This document shows, one piece after another, positions 25,673 to 32,904 of a stretch of 64,000 bases of DNA. A model generated the notes under the pieces. It did no database searches, was not told the DNA's origin, and was given only the letters and a program-made list of their open reading frames with translations. A program made the position numbers and the translations under genes. Source of the stretch: JAHEEL01 sp963785245 (lineage in GTDB: Bacteria > Actinomycetota > Acidimicrobiia > Spongiisociales > UBA5794); assembly GCA_963785245.1 (NCBI GenBank), contig CAWAUO010000006.1, positions 186,001 to 250,000 of the forward strand. The letters are read 5' to 3'. Each line of letters begins with the position of its first letter. The first letter of the stretch is position 1.

Positions 25673-26903
25673 CGAGTGCCTCCTCGCGGGTCCTCATTTC
25701 GGGCCAGTGGATCATTTCGAGTTCGACGCTCCCCCCGGGCTCCACCCGTCCCACGCCAGCCGGTATCACGGCCAGTGCGTCGGCGAATGCCAGCGCCGAG
25801 AGTACGTTCGATGACTGACCCCCCGACAGCGTGGCATGCCAGACGCCGTCCCGGTCGCGTTCGGTGCTGACCCGAACGAATACCGTCTTCTCCGGATTCG
25901 TGTCGATTCCCGTATCGAGAACTCCAGGGACCCGATCGCGAAATATCCGATCGGCACCCATCATCGCAAGCAGAGCCGGCCGCATGAACTGCTCGAACGA
26001 GACGAAGACGGAGACGGGATTGCCGGGCAGACCGAAGAACGGAATGCCGTCGACGGTGCCAAATCCAAACGGCTTGCCCGGTTGCATCGCGATCTTCCAG
26101 AAGTCGACCGTGCCCCGCTCGCGAAGGGTGAGCTTCACCACGTCGTAGGCACCCATCGACACCCCCCCACTCGTCACCACGACATCAGCTCCACGCGTGG
26201 CGTCGTCAAGCGCCTGTTCGAACGATCCTGGCGTGTCTCCGACGATGCCGTAGTCGCGCACGTCCGCACCGAGTTCGTGCAACAAGCCCTGCAGCAGGGC
26301 CCGATTCGAGTCACGGATCGCCCCGGGTTTCAGCGTCTGCGTTGACGGCGAGACCAACTCGTCGCCGGTGGACATGATCGCCACCACGGGTCGGTGGCGG
26401 ACGACGGGGAGGACGCCCATCGAGGCCAGAACCGAAACGTGCGGCGCCCGCAGGCGCAACCCGCCGTTGAAGACGAGGGTTCCGGCCCGAACGCTGCCAC
26501 CGGTCGGTCGTATGTGCTGACCAACGGCTGCCGAGGAGAGGATCCGAACGTGCTCAGCATCGACGATCTCGGTCGCCTCGACCGGAACGATGGCATCGGC
26601 GCCGGCGGGAATCGGGGCCCCGGTCATGATCCGGGACGCCGTGCCCGCAATGACGACGGTTGCAGGCAGCGAACCAGCCGCGACGTCATCCACCACGGCG
26701 AGGTCCGTCGGAGGGTCGGCAACGTCTGCGGCAAGGACCGCAAAGCCGTCCATGGCGGAGTTCTCAAATCCGGGCAGATCCTCCGGGGCAACGACGTCGC
26801 CGACGAGAACCGCCCCCGGGGCCTCTTCGAAACCGATCGTGACCGGTGCGAGCAGCGGGACCGAATCGAGGACATCGGCCTGCATGTCGGCAAGGGGTCG
26901 CAT
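25662..26903 (-). CDS. moeA: Molybdopterin molybdotransferase MoeA / gephyrin-like Glp
   Basis: The 413-residue protein has the MoeA domain order: LPGFENSAMDGFAV near residue 45, RIMTGAPIPAGADAIVPVE, the MoCF domain with STGDELVSP and VTSGGVSMGAYD, PFFGLPGNPVSVFVSFE, and a beta-barrel C-domain. It inserts molybdenum into adenylylated molybdopterin. In Corynebacterium a paralogue, Glp, works in cell division with the membrane receptor GlpR, and a GlpR-like gene lies 1 kb downstream here, so a dual or divisome role is possible. The ATG at 26903 overlaps the plsY stop by one base. Confidence 0.92.
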   Translation of the reverse strand: MRPLADMQADVLDSVPLLAPVTIGFEEAPGAVLVGDVVAPEDLPGFENSAMDGFAVLAADVADPPTDLAVVDDVAAGSLPATVVIAGTASRIMTGAPIPAGADAIVPVEATEIVDAEHVRILSSAAVGQHIRPTGGSVRAGTLVFNGGLRLRAPHVSVLASMGVLPVVRHRPVVAIMSTGDELVSPSTQTLKPGAIRDSNRALLQGLLHELGADVRDYGIVGDTPGSFEQALDDATRGADVVVTSGGVSMGAYDVVKLTLRERGTVDFWKIAMQPGKPFGFGTVDGIPFFGLPGNPVSVFVSFEQFMRPALLAMMGADRIFRDRVPGVLDTGIDTNPEKTVFVRVSTERDRDGVWHATLSGGQSSNVLSALAFADALAVIPAGVGRVEPGGSVELEMIHWPEMRTREEALGDR

Positions 26904-27505
26904 CAGCCTGCCACCGTTCGTTCGGAACCGGTCACCAACCGCTTGATGTTCTCGGCATGCCGGGCGATCACAAGCACCGCAATCGCGGCAGCCCACGCCA
27001 ACGCCCACCCCCGGTATCCGGAGATCGCGAGGCCGGGCACATAGAGCACCATGGCGCCGAGGGAAGCAATCGAAGCGACCTTGAAAACGAGTGTCACGAC
27101 GAGCCACAGAAGCGCAAGCACAAAGCCGAACGCCGGAGCGAGATAGACGGCGGCGCCGATCGCAGTGGCGACACCCTTCCCCCCGCGGAAACGGTGCCAG
27201 ATCGGAGCGATATGACCGAGCACGGCGGCAAACGCGCAGGCAACGGCCAAGGTGTCGGGGGCGACGGTCGAACCGGCAGATCCGGCCCACCACGCGCCGA
27301 GCCCAGCGGCGACCGCGCCCTTTGCCCCGTCACCGAGCAGCACCAGTGCTGCGGGTCCTCTTCCGAGCGAGCGCATGACATTCGACGTGCCTGGATTGCC
27401 GCTCCCGACGGCGTAGATGTCGACGCCGAGGACCTTCGGGACGATAACCCCGAAGTCGATCGAGCCGAGGAGATAGGCGATCGCAAGAGGTATCAGAATG
27501 TCCAC
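26903..27505 (-). CDS. plsY: Glycerol-3-phosphate acyltransferase PlsY
   Basis: PlsY transfers an acyl group from acyl-phosphate to glycerol-3-phosphate. The 200-residue membrane protein starts LIPLAIAYLLGSIDFG and has the three conserved motifs: VGSGNPGTSNVMRSLGR, HIAPIWHRFRGGKGVAT and the later GYR region. The GTG at 27505 is supported by TAAACT 7 bases upstream. It heads the moeA-moaC-mog-glpR run on the minus strand, an arrangement that links phospholipid synthesis and the Glp system only by position. Confidence 0.93.
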   Translation of the reverse strand: MDILIPLAIAYLLGSIDFGVIVPKVLGVDIYAVGSGNPGTSNVMRSLGRGPAALVLLGDGAKGAVAAGLGAWWAGSAGSTVAPDTLAVACAFAAVLGHIAPIWHRFRGGKGVATAIGAAVYLAPAFGFVLALLWLVVTLVFKVASIASLGAMVLYVPGLAISGYRGWALAWAAAIAVLVIARHAENIKRLVTGSERTVAG

Positions 27506-27512
27506 CGAGCGA

Positions 27513-27518
27513 AGTTTA
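27513..27518 (-). promoter_or_regulatory. -10 box, leaderless start of plsY
   Basis: TAAACT on the minus strand, 7 bases before the GTG at 27505. Confidence 0.5.
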
Positions 27519-27691
27519 TGCGACCGATGGCGCGAAGCTCCTTCCGGATTGGTCGACAACGCGCAACAATGGGACCGACCCCTCTTCGCGAACAACCGAA
27601 CGCAGGCCCCCCACCATTCCCCCTGCTTGCGTAAGGTGACCGCGGGGAGGGGTCACTGATCGGAACCCTTCCATCCTCTCCGCCACCGCGA

Positions 27692-27697
27692 TACATT
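27692..27697 (+). promoter_or_regulatory. -10 box, leaderless start of SAF gene
   Basis: TACATT, 6 bases before the GTG at 27704. Confidence 0.45.
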
Positions 27698-27703
27698 CGA
27701 CGC

Positions 27704-28222
27704 GTGTTCTGGCTGACACGCCCTCCCTACCTTCGATGGGCGGCGGCTGCTGCGGTCGTCCTCGTCGCGCTGCTCTGGGACCTGAGAGACGAAGCAAAGA
27801 TGCCCTACCCGTTTGCGGCGAGCAGCATCGCGGCAGGGACACCGATCGCTGAGTCGATGGTCGAATGGAGGAAGCTGCCGGAAGGAGCGATGGCCCTCCC
27901 CGACCTCTCCGATCCCGTCGCGGTGAGGGACCTACCGGCCGGTGAACCGATCGTGCCATCCGCCGTGTCCGGTGCGCCCGTCATTCCCGATGGGTGGTGG
28001 TCGATACCGGTGCCGCTCTCGCAGGGAGCGGTCCCCGGTTCCCGGGTACGACTCATCGACGCCCTGTCCGGGCTGGAGGTTGATGGCGTCGTCGTGTCAA
28101 CCGGCACGGATGATCTGATGTCGCTCGACACCTCAGGACTCGTCGCCGTGCCACCGGACACAGCCGCCGCTATCGCTATTTCGGCCGCCGAAGGAGCCCT
28201 GGTCGTTCTGCTTGGATCGTGA
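27704..28222 (+). CDS. SAF-domain (CpaB-like) membrane protein
   Basis: The 172-residue protein has one N-terminal helix (AAAAAVVLVALLW), then a SAF domain: FAASSIAAGTPIAESMVEWRKLP and VRDLPAGEPIVPSAVSG are the two SAF segments seen in CpaB/FlgA-type proteins. The C-terminal half is beta-rich with LSGLEVDGVVVSTG. CpaB helps assemble tad/Flp pili, but no other pilus gene is in this window, so the role is open. The GTG start has TACATT six bases upstream and no ribosome binding site, suggesting a leaderless mRNA. Confidence 0.7.
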   Translation: MFWLTRPPYLRWAAAAAVVLVALLWDLRDEAKMPYPFAASSIAAGTPIAESMVEWRKLPEGAMALPDLSDPVAVRDLPAGEPIVPSAVSGAPVIPDGWWSIPVPLSQGAVPGSRVRLIDALSGLEVDGVVVSTGTDDLMSLDTSGLVAVPPDTAAAIAISAAEGALVVLLGS

Positions 28223-28230
28223 CGCGCTCC

Positions 28231-28236
28231 TAGGCT
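28231..28236 (+). promoter_or_regulatory. -10 box, leaderless start of uppP
   Basis: TAGGCT, 7 bases before the ATG at 28244. Confidence 0.45.
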
Positions 28237-28243
28237 CTCGGCC

Positions 28244-29002
28244 ATGTTGAACGCCATCCTGTGGGGAGTCATCCAGGGACTCACCGAGTTCCTCCCCATC
28301 TCCTCCAGCGGACATCTCGTGCTCATCCCTGCGCTTCTCGGTAGAGACGGACCAGACCTCGCCACATCGGCCATGCTCCATCTCGGAACGCTCGTCGCCG
28401 TCCTTGTGTATTTCCGCAAGGACCTGGCCAAGATGGCCCGCTTCGACCGCGCCGGTCGGCGGATGATCACGATCATCGCGATCGGCACGATCCCCGCCGT
28501 GATCCTCGGGCTCGCATTCGAGAGCAAGCTCGACGAATTGACCGAGCGTCCGATGGTGGTGGCGACCATGCTGATCGTCACCGGATTGATCCTTCTTGCC
28601 ACCATGCTCCTTCGGCCCGGGGACAAGACCACGGAAGAAGTCACACCTACCGATTCCATCCTGATCGGCCTCGCACAGTCGTTCGCTCTGATTCCGGGTG
28701 TCTCCCGCTCGGGGATGACGATCTCCGCGGGTCTCGTGAGAGGAATGGCCCGGGTCGAAGCGGCCCGTTTCGCGTTCCTCCTCGGTATCCCCGTGATCGC
28801 CGGGGCGGGTCTGCTCTCCGTCGCTCGCGCGATCTCGGATGGATCGGGGATCACCTCGACGACCGTCGTGGGCATGGTCGCCTCGGCCATCACCGGCTAC
28901 TGGGCGATCGCGTTCCTCCTCCGCGTCATTGCCAAGGCAGGCCTGGCCCCCTTCGGGATCTACTGCATCGCGTTCGGAGCGGTAGCGCTCGTCGCTCTCT
29001 GA
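28244..29002 (+). CDS. uppP: Undecaprenyl-diphosphatase
   Basis: UppP (BacA) dephosphorylates undecaprenyl diphosphate at the outer face of the membrane to recycle the peptidoglycan lipid carrier. The 252-residue polytopic protein has GVIQGLTEFLPISSSGHL with the (E/Q)E-like and PISSSGH motifs, and FALIPGVSRSGMTISAGL with PGxSRSG. Length and hydrophobic profile fit. The start is 21 bases after the SAF gene; TAGGCT seven bases before the ATG suggests its own leaderless promoter inside that gap. Confidence 0.94.
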   Translation: MLNAILWGVIQGLTEFLPISSSGHLVLIPALLGRDGPDLATSAMLHLGTLVAVLVYFRKDLAKMARFDRAGRRMITIIAIGTIPAVILGLAFESKLDELTERPMVVATMLIVTGLILLATMLLRPGDKTTEEVTPTDSILIGLAQSFALIPGVSRSGMTISAGLVRGMARVEAARFAFLLGIPVIAGAGLLSVARAISDGSGITSTTVVGMVASAITGYWAIAFLLRVIAKAGLAPFGIYCIAFGAVALVAL

Positions 29003-29011
29003 GTCGTCCGA

Positions 29012-29095
29012 CGCCAGGTCGCCAGTCGCCAGTCGCCAGAAGAACCAGAGCCGTCAACCTCTTCCTGGGGACTGGTGACCGGGGACTGGTGACTC
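29012..29095. repeat. Intergenic GTCRCCAGTC-type repeat
   Basis: Direct copies of GTCGCCA lie at 29018-29040, and copies of the reverse complement (GGGGACTGGTGAC) lie at 29067-29092. The two halves can pair as an imperfect hairpin between convergent uppP and the ThDP gene. Related repeats occur at 7910-7935 and 31291-31318. Confidence 0.7.
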
Positions 29096-30730
29096 CTAGC
29101 CGCCGTAGGCGCTGCTGATTCTCATCTGCTCGGCGATGTGTACGTTCACGAGGGCAGGGACGCCGCTCTCCTGCGCCCGTTCGAGAGCGGGACGGAGCTG
29201 AGCTGCTTCTTCGACGAACTCGCCGTAGCCACCGAGGCCTTCGACCATAAGGTCGTAGCGCCGGATGCCGAGGTCTGACGCAACAAGGCGGTCGGGATAC
29301 AGCATCCGGTGGATCGACTTTATGTTGTTCCAGGCGCCGTCGTTGCCGACGACGCCGACAACCGGCATGTCGTGACGAACGAGCGAGTCGAACTCCATCC
29401 CGTTGAACCCGAAGGAGCCATCGCCGTAGACGATGCCAACGCGCGTGTCCGGCTCCACGGCCTTTGCTGCGAGGGCAAACGGAGCACCGACGCCGAGACA
29501 CCCGAAGGGTCCGGGGTCGAGGAGTCCGCCTGGCCGGCTGGTCCGCAGCCACTTGGCCGTAGTCGAAACGATGTCGCCGCCATCGGCGGCGACGATCGTG
29601 TCGTCGCTGAAGAACTCGGCAACCTCGCGCGCAAACCGCTCTGCGTGAATCGGACCTGTATCGATGGCGGCGAGTTCATCGGCTACTGCCTGCTTCGTTC
29701 TCTCGATCCCGACGATCTGCTCGGCCCAAGCAGTCCGGTCGATTCCGCCGACACGGTCTGCAAGTTGGGCGGCGACCGCGCCCGGATCCGCAACGACGCC
29801 GATCGAAGCGGGACGGTTCCACCCGACTCTTGACGGCTCGGCATCGACCTGGATCACGAAGGCATCGGGAGCGACCTTCTTCCCGAAGCCGGTCCGGAAG
29901 TCCCAGTCGACACCGAGGGCCAGCACCACGTCGGCTGAACGAAGGGCGTCAGACCGGGTGCGGTTCCCCAGAAGCGGATGATCCCATCGGAGCGATCCGC
30001 GAGCGAGGCTATTGAGATACACCGGTGCCTTGAGGGCGTCGACGAGTCCGTTGAGCGCTCCAGTCGGATCGCCGAAGCGGCTCCATCGGTACCCCGTACC
30101 GGCGAACACGACCGGTCGCTCCGCTCGATTGAGTCGATCGACGACATCGGCAAGCGTCTCATCGTCGAGTCCGGCAGGACGATCGGACCGGTATCCCGTT
30201 GGCCATCCGATGGCATCCTCCTCCACCATCCCGGCCTGCACGTCCCAGGGGATGTCGAGGAACACCGGTCCGCCACGTCCTGAGAAGGCATGGCGCGCGG
30301 CAGTCGCGATGTACTCCGGCAGTCGGGCAGTCTCGTGGGCGGTTCCGGCCCATTTCGTAATCGAGTGGAACATGCGGGGGTGGTCCATCTCCTGCAGTCC
30401 TCCGCGCAGGTCCTCAGTGGTGAGATGGCGCCCGCCGATCAGCAGCACCGGACTGTTGGCGAACCATGCGTTCGCGATGCCGGTGACGGTGTCGGTAACT
30501 CCGGGGCCGGCCGTCGCGAGGACCACGCCGAGCCGTCCGGTCAATCGGGCGTACGCGTCGGCGGCGTGAGCGGCAGCCTGTTCATGTCGGACGTCGACGA
30601 CACGGATCCCTTCGTCGACACAGCCGTCGATGGTGGGAAGAATGTGTCCACCGGTCAGGACGAAGACGGTATCGACGCCTTCCGCTCGCAGCGCCGTGGC
30701 GATTGCCCGCCCTCCGTGGATCTTCGCCAT
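29096..30730 (-). CDS. Thiamine-diphosphate-dependent acetolactate synthase-like enzyme
   Basis: The 544-residue protein has the three-domain ThDP fold. The PYR domain carries VFVLTGGHILPTIDG and the catalytic Glu in VDVRHEQAAAHAADAYAR; the central domain follows to about residue 340; the PP domain has the ThDP-Mg motif GDGSFGFNGMEFDSL ending VVGNDGAWNN (GDG-x-NDG). It could be a 2-hydroxyacyl-CoA lyase, oxalyl-CoA decarboxylase-like or benzaldehyde-lyase-like enzyme rather than biosynthetic IlvB, since no ilvN or ilvC is adjacent. Exact substrate is unknown. Confidence 0.85.
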   Translation of the reverse strand: MAKIHGGRAIATALRAEGVDTVFVLTGGHILPTIDGCVDEGIRVVDVRHEQAAAHAADAYARLTGRLGVVLATAGPGVTDTVTGIANAWFANSPVLLIGGRHLTTEDLRGGLQEMDHPRMFHSITKWAGTAHETARLPEYIATAARHAFSGRGGPVFLDIPWDVQAGMVEEDAIGWPTGYRSDRPAGLDDETLADVVDRLNRAERPVVFAGTGYRWSRFGDPTGALNGLVDALKAPVYLNSLARGSLRWDHPLLGNRTRSDALRSADVVLALGVDWDFRTGFGKKVAPDAFVIQVDAEPSRVGWNRPASIGVVADPGAVAAQLADRVGGIDRTAWAEQIVGIERTKQAVADELAAIDTGPIHAERFAREVAEFFSDDTIVAADGGDIVSTTAKWLRTSRPGGLLDPGPFGCLGVGAPFALAAKAVEPDTRVGIVYGDGSFGFNGMEFDSLVRHDMPVVGVVGNDGAWNNIKSIHRMLYPDRLVASDLGIRRYDLMVEGLGGYGEFVEEAAQLRPALERAQESGVPALVNVHIAEQMRISSAYGG

Positions 30731-30812
30731 CGTCCGCTCCCGTGTCGTAGTGCGACCATTCTGGTCGGTGCGGTGATTCGAGGGGCGAAAGCGGGATCAA
30801 TTGCCTCGCGGT

Positions 30813-30835
30813 CGGGGTTTACTTCCCGAACCCCG
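30813..30835. other. Hairpin upstream of the thioredoxin-like gene
   Basis: CGGGGTT and AACCCCG form a perfect 7-bp stem with a 9-base loop, 33 bases before the ATG at 30868. It lies between divergent genes and could be a leader structure. Confidence 0.4.
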
Positions 30836-30867
30836 TCCGCCGAAACGCGGGCACTGGAGAGGACCTC

Positions 30868-31290
30868 ATGTTCAAGCGCAAGACCAAAGCTCGCAAGATC
30901 CATCGTCTCAATGAACTGCAGCCGATGGTTGCATCGGGACGCCCGGTTCTGATCAACTTCTTCCAGGTCGGCTGCGCGCCGTGCCAGGTGATGGACGGAA
31001 TCGTCAACGAACTCGCCCGCGAATACGGCGAGACGGCGCACGTCGTCAAAGCCGACATCGGGCGCGTCCCCGGCGCCATCGAGACCTACAAGATCCGCTC
31101 GACCCCCACCACGGTCGTGATCGCTCGCCCTCCCGACAGGGTGTCGAAGAAGGCACAGAAGAAGGCCCAGGGAACCAAGAAGCGGGCGATGGCGCGGCCA
31201 ACGCAGCGCTGGCGAGCCTCCGGTCTCGTCAAGAAGGACCAACTTCAGCGAGTACTGGAATCCAACGGCGCAACCCGCGTCGAGGCCTAG
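30868..31290 (+). CDS. Thioredoxin-fold protein with CAPC active site
   Basis: The 140-residue protein has a thioredoxin core: RPVLINFFQVGCAPCQVMDGIV with the CxxC motif CAPC (residues 36-39), then HVVKADIGRVPGAIETYKIRSTPTTVVI containing the cis-Pro. After that strand there is an unusual Lys/Arg-rich insertion (VSKKAQKKAQGTKKRAMARP) before the last helix. GGAGAGG precedes the ATG. Reductant or substrate unknown; it is not beside a thioredoxin reductase gene. Confidence 0.82.
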   Translation: MFKRKTKARKIHRLNELQPMVASGRPVLINFFQVGCAPCQVMDGIVNELAREYGETAHVVKADIGRVPGAIETYKIRSTPTTVVIARPPDRVSKKAQKKAQGTKKRAMARPTQRWRASGLVKKDQLQRVLESNGATRVEA

Positions 31291-31318
31291 GCGACCGGCG
31301 ACCGGCGACCGGCGACCG
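31291..31318. repeat. 7-bp tandem repeat GCGACCG x4
   Basis: Four exact copies of GCGACCG directly after the stop of the thioredoxin-like gene, in the gap to a convergent gene. It resembles the GTCRCC repeats at 7910 and 29012. Confidence 0.85.
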
Positions 31319-31322
31319 GATC

Positions 31323-32273
31323 CTACGCGTGGCCCGGCGCCTTCGGAATCGCGGCGAACGCCTGACGGCGGGCTTCGATGATCTCGTATCCGATCTGCTC
31401 GATGCTGTCCATCAGCCAGAGGTAGGCGGCCTTGCCGGGACGGAAATCTGCCTCGGCCATCCCCTGGATCCGTCCCTGCTCCTGGAGTTGCTTGACCCGG
31501 CGGTGGTTGTCGACCGGATCGAGGGTGTACACGCCCAGCGTCTTGCCGCCGTTGTGGTTGAGGATTGAGAAGCACGGCACGTCGGACGGACCATCGGCGA
31601 TGTAGATCATGTGACGCAGCGGAACCCGCCGCTCCTCCTCGCCGATCCGGGCGTTGACATCGACATCGGAGTTGCGATTGACGCCCTTGTTGATCTCGAA
31701 CAGCGCCCGAGTTTTTGCGGTGTTGTCGATCGTGTATCCGAGGTGCGTGACCGGGGCGGGGGCGGACGCCACCGGGAGTTGGTCGAGGTAGCCGGCAGGC
31801 GCTGGCGTCTCGATGAGCGTGTTGGCCCAGATGTCGTCGACGTGGCCCGCGAAGACGCTGCCCTCGATCATGGGCAGAATCCCGGTCGACACGACGTAGT
31901 GTTCGACGGAGATCCCCTCCGAGGCGAACTCAGCAATGTCGGCAACGCGTTGCCGGCTCTCATTGAGGAAGTCGGGCATCCCGGGGGCAGCCGTGAGTTC
32001 GGCGCCGAGTTCGAAGAGGCGTTCGTTCGTCAGGTCTTTGAAGATGCCTTCGCGCACATACGTGAGCAGATGGCCGAGGTAGGCGATGTCGCGTTGGATG
32101 CGGATGCCCTGGCGGCGATAGTACTCGACGAGACCATCCACTTCGGCCCAGAAGGCTGAGGGATCGACGTCGTAGGCCTCGAAGATGGGATCCTGCATGT
32201 TCCCCGGGATGAGGGTTCGGTCGAAGTCCCACACCAGGGCGATCACGGTCTGGGTGTAGAGAGGAACCGGCAT
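31323..32273 (-). CDS. HAD-superfamily phosphatase-like protein
   Basis: The 316-residue protein starts IALVWDFDRTLIPGNMQ, the HAD motif I (DxDxT) with both aspartates, has motif II VVSTG near residue 137 and motif III/IV with the acidic IYIADGPSDVPCFS near residue 235. A large helical cap lies between motifs I and II. The arrangement is like phosphoserine-phosphatase-type HADs. Substrate is not evident. TAACCT lies six bases before the ATG, supporting the start and a leaderless mRNA. Confidence 0.85.
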   Translation of the reverse strand: MPVPLYTQTVIALVWDFDRTLIPGNMQDPIFEAYDVDPSAFWAEVDGLVEYYRRQGIRIQRDIAYLGHLLTYVREGIFKDLTNERLFELGAELTAAPGMPDFLNESRQRVADIAEFASEGISVEHYVVSTGILPMIEGSVFAGHVDDIWANTLIETPAPAGYLDQLPVASAPAPVTHLGYTIDNTAKTRALFEINKGVNRNSDVDVNARIGEEERRVPLRHMIYIADGPSDVPCFSILNHNGGKTLGVYTLDPVDNHRRVKQLQEQGRIQGMAEADFRPGKAAYLWLMDSIEQIGYEIIEARRQAFAAIPKAPGHA

Positions 32274-32279
32274 GATGAG

Positions 32280-32285
32280 AGGTTA
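32280..32285 (-). promoter_or_regulatory. -10 box, leaderless start of HAD gene
   Basis: TAACCT on the minus strand, 6 bases before the ATG at 32273. Confidence 0.5.
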
Positions 32286-32314
32286 GGGGTTCCGCCGACT
32301 GCGGGGCGATCCCA

Positions 32315-32701
32315 TCAGGGCGTCTCGAACGCCCCGAACACGATCGCATCCTCGATCGTCCACCATCCCTGGAGCCGACACGGGGTTCCCCGGAGCCCTT
32401 CGTGGGCTTCTCCGAGACGGTCGAGCGATACGAGGACAACCGTCGAGAATCCCTTTGCCGTCAGAGTCCAGGTTGCCGATGCGAGGGCGCCGGCGTCGAC
32501 ATCCGAGTCGAGCACGATCTCGACGGTGCGGTCTGCGCCGCCGACCACAGCACGAACCGTACCGAGATCGGAAGGCACGGCGAGGAGTTCTGCCAACGGC
32601 ATCTCGGTGGCGAGATCGCAGCGACGGGCGTACACATCAAGCGTCGCCTCCATCACCCGATCAACGTCGGTGATTGCCGACTCTCGTACTGCTACCGCCA
32701 T
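32315..32701 (-). CDS. Hypothetical protein, 128 residues
   Basis: I do not recognise a family. The start at 32701 is supported by GGAGGGG four bases upstream. The product is slightly acidic, soluble, without signal peptide or helices in the membrane, and ends with a strand-rich segment (KGFSTVVLVSLDRLGEAHEGL). The gene is preceded by a 14-bp palindrome at 32718-32731 that overlaps a possible -10 box, so it may be controlled by a repressor. Codon use looks like that of its neighbours. Confidence 0.65.
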   Translation of the reverse strand: MAVAVRESAITDVDRVMEATLDVYARRCDLATEMPLAELLAVPSDLGTVRAVVGGADRTVEIVLDSDVDAGALASATWTLTAKGFSTVVLVSLDRLGEAHEGLRGTPCRLQGWWTIEDAIVFGAFETP

Positions 32702-32717
32702 GAATCCCCTCCGTGTG

Positions 32718-32731
32718 TTACACCAGTGTAA
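32718..32731. promoter_or_regulatory. Palindromic operator candidate TTACAC-CA-GTGTAA
   Basis: A perfect 6-bp inverted repeat with a 2-base centre lies 17 bases upstream of the 32315-32701 gene. TACACT within it could be the -10 box on the minus strand. Such short palindromes are typical of TetR- or GntR-family sites; no regulator gene is adjacent. Confidence 0.5.
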
Positions 32732-32904
32732 TTCCCAAGAACCCTTGAAGCAAAAGGAATCCGAAGACGGCGCCGAGCCGCAGACTCGGCTCACGACGCC
32801 GAGTCTTCCCCTTGACCTCGAGGCCGGACGGAAGACCTCACTCCCCCGACGACTCCCCCACGGACAAGGCGGGGCTATCGTCTCGATTCGTCAAGGAGCA
32901 GTAG

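Noticed and set aside
32768..32805. Hairpin GCCGAG/CTCGGC before asnS as an attenuator
   Set aside because: Stem of six pairs in a GC-rich gap without T-run or leader peptide; not enough to support regulation.
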